Origin: an uncultured Rubrobacteraceae bacterium
GTDB taxonomy: Bacteria > Actinomycetota > Rubrobacteria > Rubrobacterales > Rubrobacteraceae
Direction of reading: 5' to 3'
Assembly (NCBI GenBank): GCA_902806085.1
Contig: CADCVH010000051.1
Span: 1-64,000 of the forward strand
Length of the DNA: 64,000 nt
Numbering within the stretch: the stretch's first letter is position 1; each line of letters opens with the position of its first letter. Shown in pieces: positions 54,097-64,000 of this stretch. The notes under the pieces are model-generated. The model ran no database searches, was not told the DNA's origin, and saw nothing but the letters and a program-made list of their open reading frames with translations. A program made the translations under genes and the position numbers.

Positions 54097-55037
54097 TGAA
54101 GGACTTCCAAAACTACACCAAGGAGCCTCGGGCTGCGCGCCGCCGGTGGTGGGTGTGGTCGTTGCCGGTCGTCGTGGTCGCGCTCGCCGTCGGGGTCGTG
54201 GTGCTCGTCCACGAGTCGGGCGACAACGAGGCCCGCGCGCCCGAGCGGTTGGAGGCGTCTCCTACCGGTTGGATCCAACGCATGTTCGGCGGAGGCGGGC
54301 AGCTCACGCAAGAGCCCTTCAACGTGCTCGTGCTTGGCGTGGACGAGCGACCGGACATCGAGGAAGAGGGGAGCCGGACCGACACGATCATGCTGGTGAG
54401 GGTCGTGCCGGAGAGCGGGGACATCAAGCTGCTCTCCGTGCCGCGGGACCTGCTGGTCGAGGTCGAGCCGGGGCAAGAAGACAGGATCAACGCCGCCTAC
54501 AACTTCGGCGGCATAGAGCAGACGATTAGCGCGTTCGAGGAGTACTCGGACGCCTCGGTGGACCACTACGCCATCGTGGACTTCGAGGGGTTCAAGGACA
54601 TCATAAACGCCATGGGCGGCGTGGAGGTGGACGTGCAGGACGAGATCCCGCCGAAGTTCAAGATCGAGGACGGGCTCCAGACCCTCGACGGCAAGCAGGC
54701 CCTGTTCTACGCCCGCTACCGCGGCACCTCCGGCGGCGACCTGGACCGGATCCGTCACCAGCAGCAGCTCGTGGCGGCCCTCAGGAGCCAGGCCTTCGAC
54801 TGGAACACCGTCAAGCAGGTGCCCGAAATCCTCAAGGTCGCAAACCGCAACGTCCAGACCGATCTGGGCCTGCGGCAGGGCATCTCGCTCGGGCGCGTCC
54901 TGATCCGCCGCGGTCCCAACGCCCAGATGACCTCAGAGCAACTCCAGGGCGACCCCGAAACACTGGAGAACGGCAACCAGGTGCTCGTCCCCGACGACGA
55001 GGCAAACGATCCGATCCTGGACCAGTTCCGCTATTAG
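54096..55037 (+). CDS. LytR-CpsA-Psr (LCP) family cell-wall ligase
   Basis: From the ATG at 54096 this is a 313-residue protein: a short cytoplasmic tail, one membrane helix (WSLPVVVVALAVGVVVLVHE) and an extracytoplasmic LCP domain. The LCP landmarks are NVLVLGVDERPD, SRTDTIMLVRV, LLSVPRDLLVEV, YRGTSGGDLDRIRHQQQLV and the conserved Arg/Asp residues that bind pyrophosphate. LCP enzymes transfer teichoic-acid-type or arabinogalactan-like polymers onto peptidoglycan. A longer reading from 54021 lacks a good start. Confidence 0.9.
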   Translation: MKDFQNYTKEPRAARRRWWVWSLPVVVVALAVGVVVLVHESGDNEARAPERLEASPTGWIQRMFGGGGQLTQEPFNVLVLGVDERPDIEEEGSRTDTIMLVRVVPESGDIKLLSVPRDLLVEVEPGQEDRINAAYNFGGIEQTISAFEEYSDASVDHYAIVDFEGFKDIINAMGGVEVDVQDEIPPKFKIEDGLQTLDGKQALFYARYRGTSGGDLDRIRHQQQLVAALRSQAFDWNTVKQVPEILKVANRNVQTDLGLRQGISLGRVLIRRGPNAQMTSEQLQGDPETLENGNQVLVPDDEANDPILDQFRY

Positions 55038-55162
55038 CGCGGCTCCTCACGGCGGCGCGCTGACGGGCTCGCGAAGCCGGAGCGTGCAGTCGATGCGCCC
55101 GTAGCGTAACGGGCCGGCGGGGGTTGGGTGGCTGTTATACTTCTGCGCAGATTCTACGGCGG

Positions 55163-55243
55163 GCGAGAGTGGTGGAACGGTAGACACGCTAGATTTAGGA
55201 TCTAGTGCCTTCGGGCGTGCGGGTTCAAGTCCCGCCTCTCGCA
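55163..55243 (+). tRNA. tRNA-Leu (anticodon TAG)
   Basis: An 81-base class II tRNA. The acceptor arms GCGAGAG and CTCTCGC pair perfectly. The anticodon stem CTAGA/TCTAG holds loop TTTAGGA with anticodon TAG (reads CUA). The long variable arm is TGCCTTCGGGCGT and the T arm GCGGGTTCAAGTCCCGC. The CCA end is not encoded. A TATACT -10-like box lies 22 bases upstream (55136-55141). Confidence 0.96.
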
Positions 55244-55304
55244 CATCGCCGGGTCGGCGGGTGTGGCACGCCGGGTCCGGGTCGTTTAGGAGGAACTGGA
55301 GGGT

Positions 55305-56777
55305 ATGACGGCTAACGTTACGAAGCTCGAGGAGAACAAGGTCCGACTGGACGTCGAGGTGCCCCCCGACGCCGTTCGCAAGGGCGTGGAGGCGAAGATC
55401 AGGGAGCTCGGCCGCCAGGTGCGGGTCCCCGGCTTCAGGCCTGGCAAGGCGCCGCGGCGCGTGATCGAGAACCGCCTCGGGCGCGACTACATCATGATGG
55501 AGGCCCTCCAGGAGGCCCTGCCGACCTGGTACTCGGAGGCCGTGGTCGAGACCGACCTGCGCCCCATCGACCGGCCGGACATCAACTTCGACGACCCGTT
55601 GAGCGAGGAGAGCGGCTTCAAGTTCTCCGCCACCGTCGAGGTTCGCCCCCAGGCCAAGCTCGGGGAGTACAAGGGTGTCGAGGTCCCCAGGCGCGAGATC
55701 GAGGTCTCCGACGAGGAGGTGGACGCCCAGCTCGAAGAGATGCGCGGGCAGTTCGCGACGCTCGCGGCGGTCGAGGACAGGCCGGCCGCCGAGGGAGACT
55801 TCGCGATCATCGACTTTGCCGGCGAGAACATGACGACCGGCCAGCCCCTCGAAGGCGGCCAGGCCGAGGACTACATGCTGGAGATCGGGCGCGGCGAGCT
55901 TCTCGAAGACTTCGAGAACAACGTGGTCGGGATGAAGCCCGACGAGCGCAAGCGGTTCGGCGTCACCTTCCCGGCTGACTACGCCGAGGCGTCGCTGCAG
56001 GGGCAGTCGGTGCTCTTCAACGTGCACCTCAAGGAGATCAAGGAGCGCGACCTCCCCGAGCTCGACGACGAGTTCGTGAAGGAGGCGAGCGAGTTCGAGA
56101 CCCTCGACGAGTTGCGGGCCGCCGTGCGCGAGCAGTTGGAGGGGGCCGCGGAGCAGCGGGTCTCCGGGGAGTACCGGGCCCGCGTCCTCGAAGTCGTGGC
56201 CGGCAACGCCGAGGTCGAGGTTCCGGACGTCATGGCGCACGAGAAGGCGCACGAGATGGTCGAGAGCTTCGAGCGGAGCATCAGGGCGCAGGGGATGGAC
56301 CCCCAGCAGTACTACCAGCTGGCCGGCTCCAACCACCACGACTTCGAGGAGCGCGTCAGGCCCGACGCCGAGGACACGGTAAAGAAAGAGCTCGTGCTCG
56401 ACGCGGTCGCGCTCGCGGAGAACATAACGGCCGACGACGAGGCGGTTATGCACGAGATAGGCCACCTCGCCGAGGAGTCCGACCGGGCGCCAGAGGAGAT
56501 CGCCGAGACGATGCGGGCCAACGGCACCTACGCGCTCCTCCAGGAGGAGATATCCCGCCAGAAGGCCCTCGACTTTCTCGCCGAGAACGCGACGCCCGTA
56601 GAGATGCCCGAAGAAGAGGCGGAGGAGGCCTCCGGCGACGAGGAGCCGAGCATCGAGGCCGGCGAGGAGACGCCCGGCGCCGAAGAGGAGCCCGGGGGCG
56701 GCGAGGCAGTGGTCGAGGCCGCGGTGGAGGCCGGTGCCGCCGGCACGCAAAACGACGAACGAGAGGAAAAAGAGTGA
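55305..56777 (+). CDS. tig: trigger factor (ribosome-associated chaperone)
   Basis: This is a 490-residue protein. The ribosome-binding signature is present ([17 protein letters not shown]), followed by the FKBP-like peptidyl-prolyl isomerase domain (about 150-240) and the C-terminal helical chaperone arms. A Glu/Ala/Gly-rich tail of some 55 residues is added. The ATG follows AGGAGG. It precedes clpP with a four-base overlap, the usual bacterial tig-clpP-clpX order. Confidence 0.95.
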   Translation: MTANVTKLEENKVRLDVEVPPDAVRKGVEAKIRELGRQVRVPGFRPGKAPRRVIENRLGRDYIMMEALQEALPTWYSEAVVETDLRPIDRPDINFDDPLSEESGFKFSATVEVRPQAKLGEYKGVEVPRREIEVSDEEVDAQLEEMRGQFATLAAVEDRPAAEGDFAIIDFAGENMTTGQPLEGGQAEDYMLEIGRGELLEDFENNVVGMKPDERKRFGVTFPADYAEASLQGQSVLFNVHLKEIKERDLPELDDEFVKEASEFETLDELRAAVREQLEGAAEQRVSGEYRARVLEVVAGNAEVEVPDVMAHEKAHEMVESFERSIRAQGMDPQQYYQLAGSNHHDFEERVRPDAEDTVKKELVLDAVALAENITADDEAVMHEIGHLAEESDRAPEEIAETMRANGTYALLQEEISRQKALDFLAENATPVEMPEEEAEEASGDEEPSIEAGEETPGAEEEPGGGEAVVEAAVEAGAAGTQNDEREEKE

Positions 56778-57376
56778 GCTACTACGATCCCCAGGGGGTT
56801 ATCCCCTACGTAATCGAGCAGAGCCCGCGCGGCGAGCGGGCCATGGACATCTACTCGCGGCTGCTGAAGGACAGGATCGTCTTCCTCGGCACCCCCGTCG
56901 ACGACCAGGTCGCCAACGCCATCATGGCGCAGCTCTTGCACCTGGAGAGCGAAGACCCGGAGCAGGACATAAACCTGTACATAAACTCCCCCGGCGGCAG
57001 CGTGACGGCCGGGCTCGCGATCTACGACACCATGCGCTTCGTCAAGCCGGACATAGTGACGACCGCTCTTGGCATGGCCGCCTCGATGGGCGCCTTCCTG
57101 CTCGCGGCCGGCGCCAAGGGCAAGAGGAGCGCGCTGCCGAACACGAGGATACTGCTCCACCAGCCGAGCGTCGGCGGGCTCGCCGGGCAGGCCTCCGACG
57201 TGGAGATCCACGCCAAGGAGCTCGTGCACACCAAGCGCCGCCTCAACGAGATCCTGGCCGAGAACACCGGGCAGGACTACGACAGGGTCGAGCGCGACAC
57301 GGACCGGGACTACATAATGGGCCCCGAGGAGGGCATCGAGTACGGCGTCATCGACACCATCATCAGGAACCACTAG
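56774..57376 (+). CDS. clpP: ATP-dependent Clp protease proteolytic subunit
   Basis: This is a 200-residue serine protease starting at GTG overlapping tig. The catalytic Ser104 ([10 protein letters not shown]) and His129 (LLHQPSVGG) are visible, with the Asp in the [11 protein letters not shown] region. It forms the 14-subunit chamber fed by ClpX. One copy is seen in this window; actinobacteria often have a second. Confidence 0.96.
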   Translation: MSYYDPQGVIPYVIEQSPRGERAMDIYSRLLKDRIVFLGTPVDDQVANAIMAQLLHLESEDPEQDINLYINSPGGSVTAGLAIYDTMRFVKPDIVTTALGMAASMGAFLLAAGAKGKRSALPNTRILLHQPSVGGLAGQASDVEIHAKELVHTKRRLNEILAENTGQDYDRVERDTDRDYIMGPEEGIEYGVIDTIIRNH

Positions 57377-57424
57377 GTTCTTGAGGTCTAGGCGACAGAG
57401 AGTTCTAGGGGAGGCCGTAACGGT

Positions 57425-58684
<1,260 letters not shown>

Positions 58685-58691
58685 AGCTTCC

Positions 58692-61241
58692 TTGAGCCAG
58701 ACCGGGATACCAAAAACATACGACCACCGCGCCGTGGAGGCGCGCCTCCACGAGGAGTGGGAACGGACCGGCGCCTTCGAGGCGGACCCGGACCCCGAGA
58801 AGCCCGCCTACTGCATCGTGCTGCCCCCGCCGAACGTGACGGGGGCGCTCCACATGGGCCACGCGCTGAACGGCTCGATCCAAGACACACTCGCCCGCCG
58901 CGCCCGCATGAAGGGCTACGAGGCGCTGTGGCTTCCCGGCGTGGACCACGCCTCCATCGCCCTGCAAAACGTCGTCGAACGCAAGCTCATGCGCGAGGAG
59001 GGCCTCTCCCGCTTCGACGTCGGCCGTGAGGCGTTCGTCGAGCGGTGCCGCGAGTTCGCCGAAGAGGCCAGGGGCACGATGCTCGGCCAGCTCAGGCGCC
59101 TCGGCGCCTCGGTGGACTGGCGCCGCCTGCGCTACACCATGGACGAACAGTACGTGGACTCGGTGCTCACGGCGTTTATAGAGCTGTACAACGACGGCTC
59201 GATCTACCGGGGCACCCGCATCGTCAACTGGTGCCCGCGTGACCGCTCGGCCATCTCCGACCTCGAGGTCAACTACGAGGACACGGACGGCAAGCTCTAC
59301 GGCCTCCGCTACCCGTTCTCCGATGGCAAGGGCCCCGGACCCGATGGCAACGACTTCGTCCAGGTCTTCTCCACCCGCCCCGAGACGATGCTCGGCGATG
59401 TGGCGCTCGTCGTCAACCCCGACGACGACAGGTACAAAGACCTCGTTGGCCGGCGGGTGACGGTCCCGTTCGTCGAGCGCGAGGTAGAGGTTTACGCCGA
59501 CGACCACGTCGAGACGGGTTTCGGGACCGGCATCTTGAAGGTCACGCCGGCCCACGACCCGAACGACTTCGAGATCGGGCAGAGGCTCGGCCTCGAACCC
59601 GTCAACGTCTTGAACCCCGATGGCACCATCAACGACAACGGGACGGGCTTCACGGGCATGGACCGGATGGAAGCAAGAAGGGCCGTCGCCGAACGCCTGG
59701 GAGAGATGGGCCTGCTCGGCGAGGTGAAAGACTATCGGCACCGGGTCGGGCACTGCGACAGGTGCGGGACCGTCATCGAGCCGTGGCTCTCGGAGCAGTG
59801 GTGGGTCGCCATGGAAGGGCTCGCGAGGCCCGCGATAGAGGCGCTGGAGAAGGGGGAGATCACGGTCTACCCGGATTCCTGGCGCCGCGAGACGGTCCGG
59901 TGGCTGGAGAACATCCACGATTGGAACGTCTCCCGCCAGCTCTGGTGGGGCCACCGCATCCCCGTCTGGTACGGGCCGGACGGGGATGCGGTGGCGGCCA
60001 AGGAGTCGCCGGGCGAGGGGTACGGGCAGGACCCGGATATTCTGGATACCTGGTTCTCGAGCGGCCTGTGGCCCTTCGCGACGCTCGGCTGGCCGGAGGA
60101 GAACGAGGGCCTCGCGTACTTCTACCCGACGAGCCTGCTCTCCACGGCGCGCGAGATCATGTACTTGTGGGTGGCCCGCATGATCATGCTCGGCCTCCGA
60201 TTCCGCGGCGAGGTCCCGTTCGAGAAGGTGAACGTCCACTCCATCGTCCTCGCCGAGGACGGCACGAAGATGAGCAAGTCCAAGGGCAACACCATAAACC
60301 CGCTCGACCTCTTCGAGGAGTACGGCACGGACGCCGTCCGCTTCGGCCTCCTCTACCAGTCCTCGACCCAGGACTTCGCCTACTCCTACGAACGGGCCGC
60401 CATGGGCCGGGCATTCGTCACCAAACTGTGGAACGCCACCCGTTTTATCCTCACCTACCCAAAATCCGAAGAAAACGGAGAGATGTCCACTTCGGATCGT
60501 TGGATCCTATCCGAGTTCAATCGGACCGCCGGGGAGTACGACCGGCTCCTGGAGGAGTGCGAGTTCTCCGAGGCGATGCGCCTGATCTACGGCTTCGCCT
60601 GGAACCAGTTCGCCGACTGGTACATCGAGATCGCCAAGTCCGCCCCGTCGCCCGCGACCCCGCGTGTCCTCCGGGAGGTCTTCCTGGGCACCCTGAAGCT
60701 CCTCCACCCGGTCATGCCGTTCGCCACCGAGGAGATGGCCGGCATCATGGGTGAGGAGGGGCCGCTCGCCCGCCGCAAGTTCCCGGCGTACGACCCTTCG
60801 CTCGAAGACGCGGGGGCCGACGCGTTGCTGGGACGCACCAGGCGGGCCGTCTCCGCGGTGCGCTCCTTCCGGGCTGAGTCCAAGGTGGACGGGCCGCTCG
60901 CGGGCCGGGTCTCGGGCGAGGTCGATGGCAAGGTCTTCGGTAGCCTCTCCGGGGTAGAGCTGGTCGACGAGATCGGGAGTGACTCCAGCGCCACGTTGCC
61001 GGCGGGCGACGTGGTTGTTGAGCTCGCGTTGAGCGAGGAGTTGAGGCGGGGTGAGGTCGAACGCCTGCGCAAGGAGATCTCGCGCGTAGAGGGCGAGGTC
61101 AAGCGCGCCAACGGCAAGCTCGCGAACGAGAAGTTCGTCGAGCGCGCCCCGGCCGACGTGGTCGACGCCGAGCGCGAGAAGCTGCGGACCAACGGCCTCA
61201 TGCTCGAGACGCTCAACGCCCGCCTGGAAGGCTACCTCTAG
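58692..61241 (+). CDS. valS: valyl-tRNA synthetase
   Basis: This 849-residue class I synthetase has HIGH as HMGH (PPPNVTGALHMGHALN) and KMSKS (GTKMSKSKGN). The editing domain (VFSTRPETMLGDVALVV) and the C-terminal coiled coil (about 790-849) are intact. It charges tRNA-Val and removes threonine by editing. The TTG start comes eight bases after the clpX stop, so it is probably in the same transcript. Confidence 0.96.
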   Translation: MSQTGIPKTYDHRAVEARLHEEWERTGAFEADPDPEKPAYCIVLPPPNVTGALHMGHALNGSIQDTLARRARMKGYEALWLPGVDHASIALQNVVERKLMREEGLSRFDVGREAFVERCREFAEEARGTMLGQLRRLGASVDWRRLRYTMDEQYVDSVLTAFIELYNDGSIYRGTRIVNWCPRDRSAISDLEVNYEDTDGKLYGLRYPFSDGKGPGPDGNDFVQVFSTRPETMLGDVALVVNPDDDRYKDLVGRRVTVPFVEREVEVYADDHVETGFGTGILKVTPAHDPNDFEIGQRLGLEPVNVLNPDGTINDNGTGFTGMDRMEARRAVAERLGEMGLLGEVKDYRHRVGHCDRCGTVIEPWLSEQWWVAMEGLARPAIEALEKGEITVYPDSWRRETVRWLENIHDWNVSRQLWWGHRIPVWYGPDGDAVAAKESPGEGYGQDPDILDTWFSSGLWPFATLGWPEENEGLAYFYPTSLLSTAREIMYLWVARMIMLGLRFRGEVPFEKVNVHSIVLAEDGTKMSKSKGNTINPLDLFEEYGTDAVRFGLLYQSSTQDFAYSYERAAMGRAFVTKLWNATRFILTYPKSEENGEMSTSDRWILSEFNRTAGEYDRLLEECEFSEAMRLIYGFAWNQFADWYIEIAKSAPSPATPRVLREVFLGTLKLLHPVMPFATEEMAGIMGEEGPLARRKFPAYDPSLEDAGADALLGRTRRAVSAVRSFRAESKVDGPLAGRVSGEVDGKVFGSLSGVELVDEIGSDSSATLPAGDVVVELALSEELRRGEVERLRKEISRVEGEVKRANGKLANEKFVERAPADVVDAEREKLRTNGLMLETLNARLEGYL

Positions 61242-61248
61242 CCCGACC

Positions 61249-62481
61249 TTGGCCCCGCTCTCGACCTTCGACCACGTGTGCGGCGAGCTGGACCGTCGCC
61301 GCCGCGTCACGATGGGCCTGGAGCGCGTAGAGGCGCTGCTCTCCCTTCTTGGGGACCCCCACCGGAAGGCGCGGGTCGTCCAGGTTGTCGGGACGAACGG
61401 CAAGGGCACGACGGCCGTCGCCCTCTCCGCCGCGCTCTCGGGTGCCGGGCAGCCCGCTGGAACGTACCTCTCCCCGCACGTGCTCTCGTACACCGAACGC
61501 GTCATGCTCCGCGGAAACTTCGTCTCCGAGAGAAGCTTTGCCGCCGCGATGGGCGAGGCTATACAGGCCGCGGATCGGCACGGCGTGCCGGCCTCCCAGT
61601 TCGAGCTTTTGACCGCGGGGGCGGTCAAGCTCTTCGCCGACGAGGGGCTCTCGTGGGCCGTCCTCGAGGCCGGCCTCGGCGCCCGGTACGACGCGACCAC
61701 CGCCGCCCGGCCGGGGGCTGTGGTGCTGACCAACGTCAGCCGCGACCATGCCGAGTACCTGGGCGAGACGGTCGAGGAGATCTCGGGCGAAAAGCTCGCC
61801 AGCGTCTCGCCCGGCTCCGTTCTGATCCTCGGCACGGACGACCCGACGGTCACCAGGATCGCCCGCCAACGGTGCGAGGAGGTCGGTGCCAGCCTCGTGC
61901 ACGCGGCGACCGACCCTGAGCTTCGCGGGGCGGAGGGACTGCCGCCGTACGCGGTTCGGGACGCGTCTTTGGGCGTTCGGGCCGCGGAGGAGTTGCTGGG
62001 GGAGAGCCTGGACGCCGAAGCACGGGGACGGGTCTTGCGGGCGGTCGCGGGGGCGTTGCCGGCGAGGTTCGAGACTTGGCAGGTGGGCGGCGTGCCGGTC
62101 GTGGTGGATGGGGGGCACAACCCTTCCGGGGTGGGTGCCGCGATGGAGGCGATGGGCGAGGTCTACGGCGAGAAGCCGCTCGCCGTGGTCCTCGGCGTGT
62201 TGCGGGACAAGGATGCCGACAGTATGCTTACCGCCTTGAGTGGGCGGGCCCGGACGGTCGTGTTCACGCGCCCGGAGGGCGAGAGGGCCGCGGACCCGCT
62301 TGATCTTTCGGTTGGACGAGGGAAGGTGGGGGGAAGCGAGACTTTGACGGTGGATGAGCCCGTGGAGGCCGTTCGCGCCGCCGTGCGAAGCGTGAAGGAG
62401 GAAGGGGCCGAAGGAGCCGTGCTCGTTCTGGGGTCCTTCGGGACGGCGGCGCCGGTCTTGCGGTGGTTGCGTGACGGGTAG
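61249..62481 (+). CDS. folC: folylpolyglutamate / dihydrofolate synthase
   Basis: This is a 410-residue Mur-ligase-type protein from TTG. The P-loop GTNGKGTTAVAL, the metal-binding loop region and VVVDGGHNPSGVGAAMEAMG are clear. It adds glutamate to folates (and, in bacteria, often to dihydropteroate). It directly follows valS, the usual bacterial valS-folC order. Confidence 0.93.
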   Translation: MAPLSTFDHVCGELDRRRRVTMGLERVEALLSLLGDPHRKARVVQVVGTNGKGTTAVALSAALSGAGQPAGTYLSPHVLSYTERVMLRGNFVSERSFAAAMGEAIQAADRHGVPASQFELLTAGAVKLFADEGLSWAVLEAGLGARYDATTAARPGAVVLTNVSRDHAEYLGETVEEISGEKLASVSPGSVLILGTDDPTVTRIARQRCEEVGASLVHAATDPELRGAEGLPPYAVRDASLGVRAAEELLGESLDAEARGRVLRAVAGALPARFETWQVGGVPVVVDGGHNPSGVGAAMEAMGEVYGEKPLAVVLGVLRDKDADSMLTALSGRARTVVFTRPEGERAADPLDLSVGRGKVGGSETLTVDEPVEAVRAAVRSVKEEGAEGAVLVLGSFGTAAPVLRWLRDG

Positions 62482-62572
62482 GGGGGGCTGGCGTTTGGTC
62501 GGCCTGCTTATGGTCGTTGCCGTGGCGGCTTTTGTGCTCGGCTACGTCGTAATGGTAAGGTTCATCTCATGA
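62471..62572 (+). CDS. 33-residue single-helix membrane peptide
   Basis: A GTG inside the last codons of folC opens a 33-residue frame: RGGWRLVGLLMVVAVAAF followed by VLGYVVMVRFIS. Its stop overlaps the next ATG (ATGA). It has one membrane helix flanked by Arg residues. Overlap at both ends suggests translational coupling, so it is probably a real small gene even though no family is recognised. Confidence 0.55.
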   Translation: MTGRGGWRLVGLLMVVAVAAFVLGYVVMVRFIS

Positions 62573-63075
62573 GCTTGGCCATCAACGCGCTGCTTATGCT
62601 GCAGCAAGACGCCGATCCGTTCCAGATCATCTCCAACTTCCTGGACAGCCCGATCCTCAGGATCGCGGGCCAGCTGATCGTGCTGCTGTTCGTCGTGCTG
62701 TGGGTCGCCCTCGTCTACTGGACCTACGCGGACGCCGGGCGGCGCGGGGCCACGCGCGTGCTGTGGGGCATCGTGGCGGTCATCTTCCCGTACATCGGGA
62801 CCTTGATCTACCTCATCGTGCGCCCCCCCGAGTACCTGGACGAGTCCCGCGAGCGCGAGCTCGAGACGGCCGTCCTCGAGCGCGAGCTCAGGAACGGCAC
62901 CCTGCTGTGTCCCAACTGCCGCAACCTGGTGGAGAAGGACTACCTGATCTGCCCGACCTGCGCCTGGGAGCTCAAAAAGCCGTGCATAAACTGCGACCGG
63001 CCGCTCAACCAGGAGTGGGGGATGTGCCCGTACTGCGGCACGGACCAGCGCACCGGCAAAAAAATGACCTGGTAA
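62569..63075 (+). CDS. membrane protein with C-terminal zinc ribbons
   Basis: This is a 168-residue protein. Two membrane segments (AGQLIVLLFVVLWVALVYWT and VLWGIVAVIFPYIGTLIYLI) are followed by a Glu-rich helix. Two zinc-ribbon knuckle sets come next (CPNCRNLVEKDYLICPTC, then CINCDRPLNQEWGMCPYC), probably facing the cytoplasm. Such proteins are common in actinobacteria with no defined role. It is coupled to the small peptide upstream. Confidence 0.82.
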   Translation: MSLAINALLMLQQDADPFQIISNFLDSPILRIAGQLIVLLFVVLWVALVYWTYADAGRRGATRVLWGIVAVIFPYIGTLIYLIVRPPEYLDESRERELETAVLERELRNGTLLCPNCRNLVEKDYLICPTCAWELKKPCINCDRPLNQEWGMCPYCGTDQRTGKKMTW

Positions 63076-63087
63076 AGGAGAGGAACG

Positions 63088-63489
63088 ATGGAAGAGACGC
63101 TCGTACTGGTAAAGGGTGACGGCGTGCGCCGCCGGCTCGTCGGCGAGATCATCCGCCGCATAGAGGCCAAAAGCCTGGACATCGACGCCCTCAAGAAGAT
63201 GGACGTCAGCCGCGAGCTCGCCGAGGAGCACTACGCCGAGCACCGCGAGAAGCCGTTCTTCGAGGAGCTCGTGGAGTTCATCACCTCGACCCCGGTGGTC
63301 GCCATGCGCGTCCGGGGCGAGGGCGCCATCAAGGTGATGCGCACCCTCATGGGCTCCACGAACCCCGCCGAGGCGCCCCCCGGCACGATCCGGGGCGACC
63401 TCGCCCTCTCGCTCCCGGACAACCTCGTCCACGGCTCCGACTCCCCCGAGAGCGCCACGCGGGAACTCGGCCTCTTCTTCGGCCAGTAG
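63088..63489 (+). CDS. ndk: nucleoside diphosphate kinase
   Basis: This 133-residue protein has the active-site His115 in [12 protein letters not shown] (phosphohistidine) and [14 protein letters not shown] near the N-terminus. It equilibrates NTPs. The usual GRT-like and KPFF landmarks are present in recognisable form ([13 protein letters not shown]). ATG follows AGGAGAGG. Confidence 0.93.
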   Translation: MEETLVLVKGDGVRRRLVGEIIRRIEAKSLDIDALKKMDVSRELAEEHYAEHREKPFFEELVEFITSTPVVAMRVRGEGAIKVMRTLMGSTNPAEAPPGTIRGDLALSLPDNLVHGSDSPESATRELGLFFGQ

Positions 63490-63504
63490 GGGGCCGGTCC
63501 CGGC

Positions 63505-64000
63505 TTGCGCTTCGTCCTCGCCTCCGAGTCTGCCCGCCGCGTTGACCTTCTCCGCGCCGCGGGCTACGACTTCGAGGCGAGGCGCAGCGGCTTCCCCGAA
63601 GTCTCCCTCGAAGATCCCGCGAAGACGGCCGTGGCCAACGCGAGGGGCAAGGCCCTCGCCGTCGCCGAAGCGACGGACTCCGTAGTCCTCGCCGCCGACA
63701 CGGTGGTTTACCTGCAGAACCTCCCCTCCGGCGAGCGCGTCCTCGGCCAGGCGAAGGACGAGGACGACGTCCGGCGGATGCTCCGGGCCCTGCGCGGGAG
63801 GCCGCACGAGGTCTACTCGGGCGTCGCCGTGGCGCGGGGCGCCCGCGTCGTCGTGAGCCACGCCGTGACGCGGGTTCGGATGCGGGCCGTGGGGGAGAGC
63901 GAGGTCGAGTCGTACGTGCGCCTCGGCGAGGGGGTCGGGAAGGCGGGCGGGTACGCCATCCAGGGCCGGGCGGCGTCGTTCGTAGAATGGATCGGGGGCG
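63505..64000 (+). CDS. maf: Maf-like nucleotide pyrophosphatase, partial
   Basis: From the TTG at 63505 the frame stays open to the window end. [49 protein letters not shown] and [21 protein letters not shown] match Maf/YhdE/YceF-like proteins, which hydrolyse nucleoside triphosphates including modified ones. The C-terminal few tens of residues lie outside the window. Gene order after ndk is ordinary. Confidence 0.88.
   Translation, partial: MRFVLASESARRVDLLRAAGYDFEARRSGFPEVSLEDPAKTAVANARGKALAVAEATDSVVLAADTVVYLQNLPSGERVLGQAKDEDDVRRMLRALRGRPHEVYSGVAVARGARVVVSHAVTRVRMRAVGESEVESYVRLGEGVGKAGGYAIQGRAASFVEWIGG

Overview
The window is very GC-rich bacterial chromosome with frequent GTG/TTG starts, several probable leaderless transcripts, a tRNA without encoded CCA, and the core block tig-clpP-clpX-valS-folC-ndk-maf. 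Isoleucine ATA and arginine AGG codons are common in otherwise GC-rich genes. That combination, with a gene style typical of deep-branching Actinobacteria, suggests a Rubrobacter-like organism. This is an inference from sequence feel; no search was run.

Layout. 0.1-1.6 kb: a PRC-barrel protein whose stop lies in a 14-bp tandem repeat, and a membrane protein with a decayed GGDEF-like domain. 1.7-4.4 kb: a coupled pspA operon ending in a J-domain protein. 4.5-7.3 kb: an internally shortened acetyltransferase, a frameshifted methyltransferase, and a divergent, apparently leaderless sortase / degenerate tyrosine-recombinase pair.

7.5-18.9 kb is the most interesting region. It holds about 14 genes for low-complexity, acidic, Ala/Gly/Gln-rich proteins with 11-residue (LEA-like) repeats. 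Several share a phasin-like helical N-terminal domain, and three carry E3-binding-like (PSBD) modules with no acyltransferase. A separate new domain is present in the first large protein and in a protein near the far end. The same cluster encodes a CsbD-like protein, two Arg-rich Ig-like proteins, a ParA ATPase, and a ribbon-helix-helix protein whose C-terminal domain is shared with the 762-residue repeat protein. My hypothesis is a ParA-positioned granule or condensate: scaffold and client proteins, a ParA motor, and an adaptor linking the two.

19.2-25.1 kb: glutamate synthase gltBD. 25.2-29.0 kb: a VOC protein, an AlkZ-like DNA glycosylase, a secreted-type acetamidase/formamidase, and the fluoride channel crcB. 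29.6-34.6 kb: a nitrogen-scavenging operon (NCS1 permease, amidase, biuret-hydrolase-like enzyme, AmiF formamidase, allophanate-hydrolase-related protein) followed by a broken urease gamma gene and a broken DUF2568 gene.

35.5-46.8 kb: a TetR gene with two operators, then a TetR-type accessory cluster of duplicated alpha/beta hydrolase plus dihydrofolate-reductase-like pairs, DoxX, a serine hydrolase, SDR, flavin/F420-type PPOX proteins, VOC and an MFS exporter. Several genes here have lost their middles, or are fused in frame to the next gene. 47.3-53.5 kb (minus strand): membrane proteins, a Tat-type multicopper oxidase, a membrane-anchored LuxR-type regulator, an FAD monooxygenase with an NTF2-like partner, and an autoregulated-looking PadR. 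54.1-64 kb: an LCP cell-wall ligase, tRNA-Leu(TAG), then the protein-quality-control, tRNA-synthetase, folate and nucleotide genes, with maf running off the window end.
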